This document shows positions 47,876 through 56,500 of a stretch of 64,000 bases of DNA, piece by piece. Both the position numbers and the translations under genes were made by a program. Source of the stretch: Martinezella lusitana. Lineage in GTDB: Bacteria; Pseudomonadota; Alphaproteobacteria; Rhizobiales; Rhizobiaceae. The notes under the pieces are model-generated. The model was not told where the DNA came from. It was given only the letters and a program-made list of their open reading frames with translations, and did no database searches. Location of the stretch: assembly GCF_010668395.1 (NCBI RefSeq), contig NZ_WUEY01000006.1:1-64000 (forward strand). Direction: 5' to 3'. The first letter of the stretch is position 1. Every line of letters starts with the position of its first letter.

Positions 47876-48205
47876 TCACGGACCGGGCTTGCCACCCCTC
47901 ACCCATCGCGAGACGATTTCAAATACGAGATCTGACACCCACATGCCGCCGATACCCACGATGAAGGCGGAGACATTCGTTGCCGTTATGTCACGGTCCG
48001 GCAGCGGCCAGTTAATGGCCCGCAGATAGAAAAGCACCGGTTCCGTCATATAGGCCGCCGCGATTGCCCCGACGATCGGTGTGACGAATATTTCTCTGGC
48101 GGTATAGCGTCGTCGAGATAAGCCGCGCAGAACGCCACCCATAAAGCCAGCTACGACAACGCCAACTTTGATGCCGAGTGCATCCAAATACTCATTGATG
48201 GCCAT
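47876..48205 (-). CDS. Small membrane protein of the lysis region (possible second holin)
   Basis: 109 residues, GAGGGG upstream. Three hydrophobic segments: VGVVVAGFMGGVL, FVTPIVGAIAAAYM, and VSAFIVGIGGMWVSDLVF, with basic loops (RGLSRRRY) and a basic end. The size and topology suit a class I-type holin or a phage membrane accessory. It is last in the lysis cluster, after the spanins, which makes an antiholin or superinfection role equally possible. Confidence 0.55.
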   Translation of the reverse strand: MAINEYLDALGIKVGVVVAGFMGGVLRGLSRRRYTAREIFVTPIVGAIAAAYMTEPVLFYLRAINWPLPDRDITATNVSAFIVGIGGMWVSDLVFEIVSRWVRGGKPGP

Positions 48206-48297
48206 ACCCGCCCCTCAAAAGCTTGATGTGAAATGAGAAGGGCACTTCCCGAAACCGGTCGGGATGCGCATCGCCCCGTATGTTCAGGCGGCGGCCT

Positions 48298-48639
48298 TCA
48301 TTTCGGTTGAGAGCCGAAGCTGGACCGCGTGTCGTCATAGAAATCAGCGCAGCGCCCATTGCGCGCATTCGCGCGGTCAAGCGCCCCCCGCTCCTTCACA
48401 AGGACGGAACGCAGCTCGTCGCCGACCCGTATACCGGCGTGCGGCTCGTTCTTCCGGCAGTCGTCGGGCAGCGGCGGCAGATTGGTGCCCGCAGCAATCT
48501 TGCCCTGTTCTGAGGAAGCCTTTTCGAGCCGGTCAGTGAGATTGCAGGAATTGAACGTCAGCGGGATCAGCAAGGCACTGACGGTTCGCAGCAGCGAGCT
48601 TCTTTTCAAAGTCGGCGATTGCAACATCGGTTTCAACAT
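48298..48639 (-). CDS. Rz1: Rz1-like outer-membrane spanin lipoprotein, overlapping Rz
   Basis: 113 residues if started at 48639; a Met four codons later is an option. The signal sequence SSLLRTVSALLIPLTFNSC ends in a lipobox-like Cys, with Ser rather than Gly/Ala at -1. The mature part has the Pro-containing TNLPPLPDDCRKN expected of o-spanins. The first 107 bp lie inside the Rz gene in another frame, the classic embedded or overlapping Rz/Rz1 arrangement. Role: bridges inner and outer membranes with Rz in the last lysis step. Confidence 0.68.
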   Translation of the reverse strand: MLKPMLQSPTLKRSSLLRTVSALLIPLTFNSCNLTDRLEKASSEQGKIAAGTNLPPLPDDCRKNEPHAGIRVGDELRSVLVKERGALDRANARNGRCADFYDDTRSSFGSQPK

Positions 48640-48943
48640 CCTTTGCCTGCTGTGCGAGTTCGTCTGCGGCCTGGCGCTTGGCGGCTTCGGTGAGGGCCAG
48701 AGATGCGGCGTTGCGCTGGCGTTCCATTTCGGCCGCTTTGGCTTCCGCCGCCGTCTTCTCGGCGAGCGCAACATAGCCCTCGCGTGCCGCCGCAGCGGCA
48801 TTGGCTACGCGCCCATTGATCACTTGGCCGATTAACGGGAGATGCAGGCCCTCGTAGAAGAAGACCAGCACGATTGCGGAGATAGCCATGCCGATCAGCA
48901 AGGCGGCCGGGATTTTGATGATGTCGGACAGATTCGCGAACAT
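48533..48943 (-). CDS. Rz: Rz-like inner-membrane spanin
   Basis: 136 residues. One N-terminal membrane helix (about 12-30, ALLIGMAISAIVLVFFY) is followed by a long Ala/Glu/Lys coiled coil of about 45-120, then a short Cys-containing tail. That is the i-spanin plan. Start overlaps the endolysin stop by one base (TGATG). Works with the overlapping Rz1-like lipoprotein. Confidence 0.75.
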   Translation of the reverse strand: MFANLSDIIKIPAALLIGMAISAIVLVFFYEGLHLPLIGQVINGRVANAAAAAREGYVALAEKTAAEAKAAEMERQRNAASLALTEAAKRQAADELAQQAKDVETDVAIADFEKKLAAANRQCLADPADVQFLQSH

Positions 48944-49545
48944 CAGAGACCACTCACACAGGTTTCGGCCTCGCCAAGTCGCTGGGCGTCGCCCATCTCG
49001 CGGCGTTTGACGAGGCCATTGACGACTTGACCTCCAGCCTGATTGAACCGCGTCTGCATTTCGCAGGCGAGCCGATAATTGCCCTTTCCGGCCTCTCGCA
49101 TGGCGCTGGAGCGGACTAATGCTCCAATTCCGAAGTTATAGCCGCCGGAGATCTGGGAGGCCTGCAAGCTGATGGGGAAGCTCGTGAACTTCGGCACCTG
49201 CTTTGTGAGCGGGAGATAGTATTCCTCGTAGACTTCCTGCTCGAGGAACGCGTCGCACTGGGCCTTGGTGAAACTCATATTGGCGGTAACGGGCTTGCCA
49301 TTGATCCGCGTCTTGCCATAGCAGATGTCGTAGATTTTTGCGAACGGGTCCCAGTGCGCCTTGAGCACCAGTCCTTCCCACGGCTTGATAAGCTTGTCGG
49401 TCGCCAGGATGACGGCCGGTGGATAGACGTGCTTTGCTGGGTTTGTATCCTTGATCGAATGCCAGCCGCCGGCCGCGGCGGCGATAATGGCAGCAGCTAT
49501 CGCAGCCTTGCCGCGCTTCGTTGCGACAATCTTATTGATCGGCAT
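48943..49545 (-). CDS. Phage endolysin, GH24 lysozyme with N-terminal SAR-like helix
   Basis: 200 residues from the ATG at 49545 (AAGG eight bases upstream). Residues about 13-27 (AAIAAAIIAAAAGG) are a weakly hydrophobic Ala-rich helix after Lys/Arg, the look of a signal-arrest-release segment. The lysozyme domain has KPWEGLVLKAHWD with probable catalytic Glu57, then YDICYGKT, and the family end FNQAGGQVVNGLVKRREMG. It cuts peptidoglycan after release from the inner membrane. Overlaps the holin gene upstream by 14 bp and the Rz gene by 1 bp. Confidence 0.88.
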   Translation of the reverse strand: MPINKIVATKRGKAAIAAAIIAAAAGGWHSIKDTNPAKHVYPPAVILATDKLIKPWEGLVLKAHWDPFAKIYDICYGKTRINGKPVTANMSFTKAQCDAFLEQEVYEEYYLPLTKQVPKFTSFPISLQASQISGGYNFGIGALVRSSAMREAGKGNYRLACEMQTRFNQAGGQVVNGLVKRREMGDAQRLGEAETCVSGL

Positions 49546-49771
49546 CAGAGTCACCTTTCAGGTTTTCTTGAGCGACGAGGCGCGAGATTACGGCGCCACA
49601 GGTGACCAGCCCTGATAGGGCGGCAAAAACGCCCCGGGGGATGCTGATTGCCTGGTCGATGATTGGGAGGGCAATTTCGCAGCCGGAGAGAAAGCCGGCC
49701 AAAATGCCAAGTCGGATGCTCCACGCATGGCGGAGCACTCGGCCCCATTCGGGTACGAGTTTGGGTTTCAT
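49532..49771 (-). CDS. Holin
   Basis: 79 residues with two hydrophobic segments (HAWSIRLGILAGFLSGCEIAL and FAALSGLVTCGAVISRLVA) and a charged, acidic C-terminus (NLKGDSDADQ). Size and topology fit a small class II-type phage holin, and it lies directly upstream of, and overlapping, the endolysin gene. Forms the timed inner-membrane lesion that triggers lysis. Confidence 0.72.
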   Translation of the reverse strand: MKPKLVPEWGRVLRHAWSIRLGILAGFLSGCEIALPIIDQAISIPRGVFAALSGLVTCGAVISRLVAQENLKGDSDADQ

Positions 49772-49835
49772 GGGATGTCCTGAAATTTAAGGCGGAGCCG
49801 GAACTTTGGCTGCTGATCGCCGTTACCTGTGCGGT

Positions 49836-49898
49836 AGGGTTTGACCTCCCCACCTCCCACAACACTTATCGGCCCGACGCAATCGGGCCGTTTTTTTT
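49836..49898 (+). ncRNA. Candidate small RNA with CU-rich single strand and terminator
   Basis: Plus strand, divergent from the holin. A CU-rich segment CCTCCCCACCTCCC, complementary to Shine-Dalgarno sequences, is followed by a strong terminator: CGGCCCGA / TCGGGCCG stem and eight T. No plus-strand gene ends here. The layout recalls rhizobial anti-SD sRNAs, but no clear promoter was found. Confidence 0.35.
49870..49898 (+). terminator. Strong intrinsic terminator in the holin upstream region
   Basis: Perfect 8-bp stem (49870-49877 with 49883-49890), 5-nt loop, eight-T tail. Faces away from the lysis genes. Confidence 0.8.
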
Positions 49899-49920
49899 CT
49901 ACGAACAACGGAAAAGTTGC

Positions 49921-50181
49921 ATGGACGATATCGACGACCAGGCGTTTTATGACTTCCTCAGAAACGTCGGCCCACGCGGGGTTAGAGCATTTGCCTTCTG
50001 GCTAGCGTCTTTCATTCTGCTGTTGTGTTTGCCCTATGAGCATCCCAACAGTTTTCTTCTGTCCATTGGCCTTGGGCTGCTCGCGAGCGTAAACCTTGGC
50101 GCTCGAATAGCCGCCATCGCCGTCTTCGTCGTTTTCGTTCTAAACGTCTTGCCGCCGCAGGTATTCTCAGCCATCGGGTGA
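49921..50181 (+). CDS. Small membrane protein, unknown
   Basis: 86 residues from the ATG at 49921. An acidic N-terminus (DDIDDQAFYDFLRN) is followed by three hydrophobic stretches (FAFWLASFILLLCLP, FLLSIGLGLLASVN, IAAIAVFVVFVLNVLP). Only a weak GGAAAAG ribosome site. Read against the direction of the lysis genes, so likely an independently expressed moron-type gene. Confidence 0.5.
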   Translation: MDDIDDQAFYDFLRNVGPRGVRAFAFWLASFILLLCLPYEHPNSFLLSIGLGLLASVNLGARIAAIAVFVVFVLNVLPPQVFSAIG

Positions 50182-50241
50182 TTATCCGCAGGCGCCGATT
50201 GGGTGTTAGTTTCCGTCTCATAACTTTTCCCATCGGGAGAG

Positions 50242-50300
50242 CTTGAGCGCGTCCGTCCGGCGTGCCATGATCCTGTCGCCTACAAGGCACAGGTGCGATA
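50242..50300. repeat. 59-bp element, copy 1
   Basis: Aligns without gaps to copies 2 and 3. Shared frame: TTGA-N15-GTG-N13-GCCT, then a short palindrome around GCCTACAAGGC and GGTGCGATA at the right end. Copies 1 and 2 are the closest pair. Confidence 0.6.
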
Positions 50301-50483
50301 AAATGTTGCGACATTTATCCAGCGGGACGTTGGCCAAGCCCCTCCCACTGCCGGTGCAATCCTCAGAGCGCCGGGCACCCGCCTTTCCCTTGACTTTTAC
50401 GTTGGGATGAGGAACTTCGGATGGGGATAACCGTTTATCTCTCGAAGGGTATTTTCACCCTTCGACCCGCAGCACTTCCCTAA

Positions 50484-50511
50484 AGGCCCGTTAGCGCGGG
50501 CCTCTTTTTTT
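50484..50511 (+). terminator. Intrinsic terminator in the gene-poor stretch
   Basis: Perfect 7-bp stem AGGCCCG / CGGGCCT, 6-nt loop, then C and seven T. With the hairpin just upstream (50442-50465) it looks like the 3' end of a structured RNA, or the end of the 49921 gene transcript. Confidence 0.7.
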
Positions 50512-50539
50512 GACGATGTGCAACCCGGTGCCGTGATCT

Positions 50540-50598
50540 CTTGAACGCGCGCATGTGACGTGTAAGTATTCGCATGCCTGCAAGGCAAGGGTGCGATA
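50540..50598. repeat. 59-bp element, copy 2
   Basis: Offset 298 bp from copy 1, gap-free. Contains GCCTGCAAGGC and GGGTGCGATA. Confidence 0.6.
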
Positions 50599-50721
50599 GG
50601 GTTCCTGTTTCCTGTCGGATGAGCTTCGCCACACCCCTGCTCATCGCTGCGACGCCCCTTACACTGTCAGCGGCCACCCTCCCAAGAGGCGCATAGCCTC
50701 GTTTCAAAATGACTTCGTGGG

Positions 50722-50780
50722 ATTGAAGCTGCTTTTTTAGAGTGGCATGATCGCTATGCCTATACGGCACGGGCGGGCAG
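50722..50780. repeat. 59-bp element, copy 3
   Basis: Offset 182 bp from copy 2. TTGA, GTG and GCCT are at the same internal positions. Shares GTG-CATGATC with copy 1. Right end more diverged (GGCACGGGCGGG). Confidence 0.55.
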
Positions 50781-50933
50781 CTATCGAGAAGTGCTGCCAG
50801 ACGGGTTACCCCTATCGACCCGTCGCCGGAGCGAGGGGCTTTGCTCCGGCCGCCCGATCGACGTTCTGCAACAGCTCGACTCCAGACTGATCTCGTGATC
50901 ATTTGAGCGCCGACAAACTGATGGCGAGGCGTT

Positions 50934-51437
50934 ATGTTCGAAGTCGACAAATCGATAATCGATGAAATTGAGAACGGCAGCGATAGGGCGTGTGCAATTG
51001 CGGGACACGCCTACATCGAATCTCTACTTCCGAAAGCCCTTCGTGCTCATTTGATCGAAAGTGAGGAAGATTGGAAAATCCTCTTTGGTAGTGATCGACG
51101 CCAAGGGCCTGTCAGTTCGCATGGCATCGTTATTCGATTGGCGTATCTCACTGGACTGATTTCGACGCCACTAAAGGCGGACCTCTTGAGGCTCAAAAAC
51201 ATCCGAAATATGTTTGCACACAAGGCCGACATCAATTCCTTCGAGCACGCCGACATTGTCCGCATCACGAGTAAATTCGAGGTCCTGACAATTGGAATAC
51301 GAACGGAGGCACTGGCAACCCAGCGCGCACCCTCTTCACGACGAAAATTCGAGATCGCGATCGGCGAAGTCAGTCAATTGCTGAAGTCGCGTCTTCGGTG
51401 CGGGATGCCAGCTCCAATTCTAGCTCCGCCAACCTGA
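50934..51437 (+). CDS. MltR/DUF4145-like protein
   Basis: 167 residues. The pattern SDRACAIAGHAYIESLLPKA, then GIVIRLAYLTGLIS, ending RLKNIRNMFAHKADINSF is that of the mannitol-repressor-like/DUF4145 helical family, whose Arg-Asn-x-Phe-Ala-His motif is distinctive. E. coli MltR represses mannitol genes, but many relatives are island or defence-associated with unknown roles. It is read against the late genes and is flanked by repeats, so probably an independent accessory gene. Confidence 0.68.
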   Translation: MFEVDKSIIDEIENGSDRACAIAGHAYIESLLPKALRAHLIESEEDWKILFGSDRRQGPVSSHGIVIRLAYLTGLISTPLKADLLRLKNIRNMFAHKADINSFEHADIVRITSKFEVLTIGIRTEALATQRAPSSRRKFEIAIGEVSQLLKSRLRCGMPAPILAPPT

Positions 51438-51588
51438 CACGTTCCATAGCGACATAGATCCGATAGAACATCGCCGGCTTACTAAGTTCTGTGACTGTAG
51501 CGCGCGGTCGCCTTCTGGACGGCGTGGCGTTAGCTTCTGGACAAAAAAATGAATCGATAACTGCCCTGGCGCGTTGCAGTCTGCACAT
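51370..51588 (-). CDS. Possible small late protein
   Basis: 72 residues with AGAGGG upstream. The C-terminal half (FYRIYVAMERVRLAELELEL) could form an amphipathic helix. Overlaps the end of the MltR-like gene by 68 bp on the other strand, which lowers confidence. Would be co-transcribed with the tail genes. Confidence 0.3.
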   Translation of the reverse strand: MCRLQRARAVIDSFFCPEANATPSRRRPRATVTELSKPAMFYRIYVAMERVRLAELELELASRTEDATSAID

Positions 51589-51804
51589 TGAACCCTCTGA
51601 ACAAAAGTGAGAAGATGAAATCCCCGTTTGTGGGGACAGGTGCGACAGTCCCTAACTTTTCGCTGTCGGGTGGGCGACAGTGCCGAGCTCAGCCCATCGT
51701 CGCAGGCCCCCCCAAATTTCCTGCGACCGCCTGGCTGAACCAATCGCTGCTGCGGTTTCACCGCAGCGGCCGCCCGGTTAAAGGCGGCCGCATCGTTCGC
51801 GTGA

Positions 51805-52011
51805 TCAGGCTTCTGCAGCCTCTTTCTTTTCCAGCTCGTTGGCGGGCACCATCTGCGAGATATCGACGCCGATCGGCTGGCCAAGGAGTTGCAGCTTCGT
51901 CTGCGCGGCGGCGAGCTGGCCAGCGAGGTTATCGACCGCGTTGGCGTAGGTTTCGACCTCGGCCTGCAGCAGCTCGATTTGCTTCTTCAGAGAGTTTACG
52001 TGGGTGGACAT
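51805..52011 (-). CDS. Small coiled-coil phage protein
   Basis: 68 residues, GGAGACCC upstream. Heptad-like pattern LKKQIELLQAEVETYANAV. Lies 13 bp after the DUF4376 gene in the late operon. Possibly a trimeric assembly helper for the tail fibre; function not known. Confidence 0.6.
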   Translation of the reverse strand: MSTHVNSLKKQIELLQAEVETYANAVDNLAGQLAAAQTKLQLLGQPIGVDISQMVPANELEKKEAAEA

Positions 52012-52024
52012 TCAAGGGTCTCCT

Positions 52025-52675
52025 TCAGGTGTTGGACGGCCATGCAAAGGCGTCGATTTCGGCCGTGGTGGTGATGGTGCCGGCGACGATCCGGCTGTTG
52101 ACTTCGCCCTCGGCGGCGAAGGCCGCCTGGACATGTGCGCCGACCGCATTGGCGATCGCGGTCATCTGCGCTGCCGTCAGCTCGACAAAGCCGGCCGCAG
52201 TCTTGAACTTCACCGTTACCTCCGGGTTCGCCTGCACATAGTTGTAGGCTCCGGTGATCAGCGATTGGCTTCCCCGATCGGTCATGACGGACATGCCATT
52301 GATGACGATGCCGCCCGTCTCGACGGCATAGCGCTTGGACGCGGCATAGGCATAGAGATCGACCGGTGCCGGTTCCGGAGACCAGCCGGCGACGACGGCC
52401 AGAAGGCTTTCCGGCGTTTCCGGCCAATCCCCGGCCGAACTGACCAGGGCCGCTTCCTTGTTGCTGAGCTGATCAAGGATGGCCTCCTTGTCGGCAGCAT
52501 CCAGTCCGGACGTGATCCTGGCGGCAAGCGCAAGCCAGAAGTCCGGCACATTGTAGATCTGCTGTCGGCCGAGCCAGAAGGCGGCGCAGGCCATCCAACG
52601 ATCGGCCTTGTTCTCCGATCGAGCCGAAAGCAGCGCCTCGACCATCGGTTCATACATGCTGTCTATGCGATACAT
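52025..52675 (-). CDS. DUF4376-containing phage tail protein
   Basis: 216 residues from the ATG at 52675 (AAAGGA upstream); the longer open frame is unsupported. The C-terminal half, from KRYAVETGGIVINGM to IDAFAWPS, matches the DUF4376 domain found in tail-fibre assembly or attachment proteins. It follows the giant fibre and two small genes, consistent with a chaperone or accessory of that fibre. Confidence 0.75.
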   Translation of the reverse strand: MYRIDSMYEPMVEALLSARSENKADRWMACAAFWLGRQQIYNVPDFWLALAARITSGLDAADKEAILDQLSNKEAALVSSAGDWPETPESLLAVVAGWSPEPAPVDLYAYAASKRYAVETGGIVINGMSVMTDRGSQSLITGAYNYVQANPEVTVKFKTAAGFVELTAAQMTAIANAVGAHVQAAFAAEGEVNSRIVAGTITTTAEIDAFAWPSNT

Positions 52676-52692
52676 GGTAGTCCTTTCCGTTG

Positions 52693-53103
52693 TTAGGCTT
52701 GGGCAAAAACACGCACGGCCCGCCAGTCGATGACGGTGGCGGCGCGGATTTCGGGAGCGGTTTTGGCGGCGGCAAGGGCGGCATTCGCCGATCGGCGGAT
52801 CGCTTCGATCATCTGCGAGCCGACTTTCCAATGCTGGTCGCGCGTTAGAATTTCGGCCGCTTTCTCGAAACGGCTAACGCCATCCTCAGTGGCCTCGGCC
52901 GCGATGTGAGGCGTCTCGCCCTCCGGCACATTATGGTAGTCGGCTGCGATCCGCTGCGCCTCGGCAAGCTTGATGGCATAGACGGCTTCCTGACCCGGTG
53001 TGAGCGTGATGAAGAGAGCGCGAGCCTGACTGACCTGCTGGTCTATGTCGGCCTGCGCCTGGATGCGTTCCAGTATGGGATCGGCGAGCACCTCAAACCG
53101 CAT
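52693..53103 (-). CDS. Phage tail accessory protein
   Basis: 136 residues, largely helical and Ala-rich (SANAALAAAKTAPEIRAATV). Overlaps the preceding gene by 11 bp and sits 17 bp before the DUF4376 gene. No family named with certainty. Confidence 0.6.
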   Translation of the reverse strand: MRFEVLADPILERIQAQADIDQQVSQARALFITLTPGQEAVYAIKLAEAQRIAADYHNVPEGETPHIAAEATEDGVSRFEKAAEILTRDQHWKVGSQMIEAIRRSANAALAAAKTAPEIRAATVIDWRAVRVFAQA

Positions 53104-53512
53104 GGACGGTCACCTCGAAATTGAAGAACGCGGCGGGGGCGATGAAGCGGAACTGATGATCCCCCACGACGTCGGTGGAGAATTCGAACAGGCTGTCCTC
53201 GATAAGAACGATCCGGTTTTCGTGGACGACGGACGTGCCGGCGGGCACGGCGAACGAAACGGTGTCCTGCCCGTTCGCCTGGATGGAGAATTCCGTCGTA
53301 TCGACTGCCGCGACTTTGGCCGTGATCTTCCCGTCCAGCACATACGACAGAGCATCGATATCGTGCCGGTAGTCCTGCGCCGGAACCGTCATGATGGAGT
53401 ACCCCGGCCCGAAGGCTGTGGTCATGAAAGGCAAGGTCTCCTGATCGCAGGAGCCGCTCTGCCGGATCATGCCGTCAGTGTCGGAGTACAGGATGTAGTT
53501 GACGTTTGGCAT
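53093..53512 (-). CDS. Phage tail-associated beta-rich protein
   Basis: 139 residues from the ATG at 53512, whose ribosome site (AAGAGGTAAC) overlaps the last codons of the giant fibre gene. Mostly beta-strand composition (VSFAVPAGTSVVHENRIVLI), suggesting a small fibre cap or decoration. No family recognised. Confidence 0.6.
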   Translation of the reverse strand: MPNVNYILYSDTDGMIRQSGSCDQETLPFMTTAFGPGYSIMTVPAQDYRHDIDALSYVLDGKITAKVAAVDTTEFSIQANGQDTVSFAVPAGTSVVHENRIVLIEDSLFEFSTDVVGDHQFRFIAPAAFFNFEVTVHAV

Positions 53513-53516
53513 CTCG

Positions 53517-56500
53517 TTACCTCTTGAACGCCGTTGCGATAATGTTGCTTTCGTTCCAGACGATCGTGTTGTCGGGGCAGTTAATCCGCAGGGTGTAGAC
53601 GTGATATCCCGCGCCCGGCTCATCGTAGAGAACGGGTATCGAGACGAGGCCTGCGGTGTAGGTTGTCTGGGTTACGCCGCCGCTGCCGCCGCTGCCGCCA
53701 TTGCTCGTCACCTGGGTCTGAACGACCCCGAGATAATAGACCTGGCCGAAGATCACCGTTCCGTCTCGGAGGATGCTGACGTTAATAGGCTGGGCGCTCT
53801 GGCTGTTGCCGTTTTTGTTATAGAGCCCGAGGGTCATCGTGCTGACGTTGACACGTCCGTCACCCGCAACCACCACGCCAGCAGCAGTAAGATCGACCGT
53901 CCCGTTTGCGGGGATGGTCTGGCTGTAATAGGCACGGGCGGAGGTTATGGCGGTGACAGCGCCAGTGGCAATCTTGTCGTAGGTGACGCCGCCCAGGATC
54001 AGCTTGTCGGTGGTAATCGCGCCCGTGGCGATCTGCGCGGCCGTGATCGCATTCGCGGCGATCGCGCTGGCGGTGATCGAACCATCCACGATCAGCTCGG
54101 CCGAGACGGCACGACGCATGACCGGATTCGACCAGTAGCAGGAGCTGCCGGTGCCAGCGGTCTTGACCACCTGAAGGAGCATGGCGAGCTTTGAGACGCC
54201 GCTCGCAACAGTATACCGCCCCTGCAGCCGCACCCAGCCGTTCTTCGTCGTCGTGCTCGTCACTGCCGCATAGGCGACAGTCCCGCTCGGCGTCATCGTT
54301 ATCGCCGTGACCTGAGCCACGTTCGCATCGGCATTCTTCACCCAGACGTCAAAGGCGTAGACATCCCCCGGTGTGACCGCGACGAAGTTCGAGCGGGCGC
54401 AATCTCGGCCGAGCGATTGCAGAACGTAGCCTGCAGCATCTCCAGCCGTGGGATCGTTAGCAAAGCTCTGGACGTTCTGTGTCGTCCAGCCGTCGAGCGT
54501 CCCTGTCTGCCAGCCGTTGTCCGCCATGTTGGAGAAGTCGGTGAGAACAAGCTGCTTGGCGGTGATGGCATTCGCGGCAATCTGATCTGCGCCGATCGTG
54601 TTGGCGGCGAGCTTGTCACCGGTGATCGTGCCACCCGCGATCGTCGTCGCGGTGACCGCCCCGGCCGCAATCGTGCCGGCCGTAACAGCGTTGGCGGCGA
54701 TCTTGCCGGCCGTCACGGCATTCGCCGCAATATCGTCAGCCGTCACCGCGTTCGCGACGATACCGTTCGGGGTGATCAGGACGACGCCGGCATCACTCCA
54801 GGGCGTCGGCTCGGTCGCCCCGGCCGGGATGCGGCACAGCATCGGCTTGTTGACGAACATGTAGCTGGTCGTCTGGCCCGCGTTGGTATCCCGCTTGCGC
54901 ATATGAATGCCGGCGCAGACGGCACCAGTCGGAGCGACACCGACTGTCCGCAAACGCGGCCATGTATCGGGGTCCGTTGAACTCGACGAATTGGCGTTGT
55001 TGGTATCAACGGAGGAATAGCCAAGGGTAGCCCCGGTCGCATCTCTCCATTCGATGCGCAGCTCGCAAATGCACCGATGAGCGGCAATATAAGCAGTGGC
55101 CTCGAATGACTCTCCTGCCGTGCAAGGAACCCCATATTTGAGGTTGACGACGGCAAGAGACGCCTCATCCGGCCGCTTCCAGCGGACATCGACGTAGGTT
55201 GATCCTGTATCCGGCCCGCTTTCCTTGTCCACCATCAGCGTTGGCTGTGCTGCGCCTGACCATGTAGCGGGAGGCTGGCGAAGCGCGAACGTGACAGGCG
55301 TCGAACCGCCGCCAAGAGTGTAAGCCCAGCAATCGGTACCTGAAGCGAAATTGGCGTTCTGCAGCAGGTTCTTGCCCGAGCCAACCGCCAAAGCATTCGT
55401 CGTCACCGCATTGGAGGCGAGCTTATCAGCCGTGATGGCACCGGCTGCGATCTGCGAGGCCGATACCGCGCCGGCTGCAATCGTGCCGGCCGTGACGGCG
55501 TTGGCTGCAATCGTCCCCGAGGTGACCGCGTTCGCGGCGATCTTGCCGGCCGTGACAGCGCTTGCCGCCAATTCGTTGGCGGTGACCGCGCCGGCTGCGA
55601 GTTTGGCGGTGGTCACAGCACCGGCCGCAAGCTGGGTTGCCGTGATGGCGCTCGCTGCAATCTGCGCTGCCGTCAGAGTGCCGGCCGCAATATTGCCCGC
55701 CGTGATTGTCGTGGCCGCGATCTTCGTACCGGTTATGGTGCCATCAACGATCAGGTTGGCCGTCGCCTTTCGGAGGAAGCTGATCCCGCCGATGGAAACA
55801 TTGCCATCTGTATAGTCGCGGTGGATGTAGCCCCTGACCAGTGCACCAAACGCCGTTGCAGGCGGGGTGATCTCCGCAGAAAAGGCCTGCATCCCGGCCG
55901 CAGTGCCGCCGCCCGCCGTCCCATAGGAAACGATCGTGACGTAGGTGTCTGGGTTCAAAAGGTTGCCATTGGCGTCGAGCCAATGGACGCGCAGCCAAAG
56001 GCCGTACATCGTGCCTGACGTCCTTATAGCCTGGGCGGAGGCAAGATAGGGCTGACCGGAGACGACGGCAAAGGGTTGGCTCTGCAGGATCTGCAGATAG
56101 CTCGCTCCAGCAACATAGGTGTAGTCGATCGCTCCTTTGCTGCTGAAGGCCTGTGTGGTGGCTGGATTGACCACCGCATTGTTTAGCGAGGACCATGCTG
56201 CCGGTGACTGCAGCTGATTATCGGGAATGAGATTTTCCCAATCCTGCAGGATCAGCTCACGCGCCGTAATCGCGTTCGCCGCGACGTTGCCGGCGACAAC
56301 GGCATTGGCCGAGATCTTGCCGGCCGTGACGGCGTTCGCGGCAAGCTCGCTCGCGGTGACCGCGCCTGCGGCGATCTTCGCTGTCGTGACCGCATCGGCG
56401 GCAATCTGTGTCGCGCCGATCGCACCGGCTGCAATTTGCCCAGCCGTTAGGGTGTTTGCCGCGATCTGACCAGCCGTGATGGTGTTCGCAGCGATTTGCG

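Larger units (their letters stand above)
50182..50933. other. Gene-poor 750-bp stretch with repeats, hairpins and a terminator
   Basis: No convincing gene. It contains three diverged copies of a 59-bp element, a hairpin at 50442-50465 (TCGAAGGGT / ACCCTTCGA) and a plus-strand terminator at 50484-50511. A 156-codon minus-strand frame crosses it but lacks support. See the findings for interpretation. Confidence 0.5.

Noticed and set aside
39735..48205. A LigD or other NHEJ ligase accompanying the Ku pair
   Set aside because: None of the frames in the cargo region has ligase or polymerase motifs. If LigD takes part it must be encoded elsewhere.
50480..50950. 156-codon minus-strand frame across the 59-bp elements
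   Set aside because: Starts in the region opposite the MltR-like start, no ribosome site, composition like non-coding DNA; the copies align best in different frames, so the long frame itself is not conserved.
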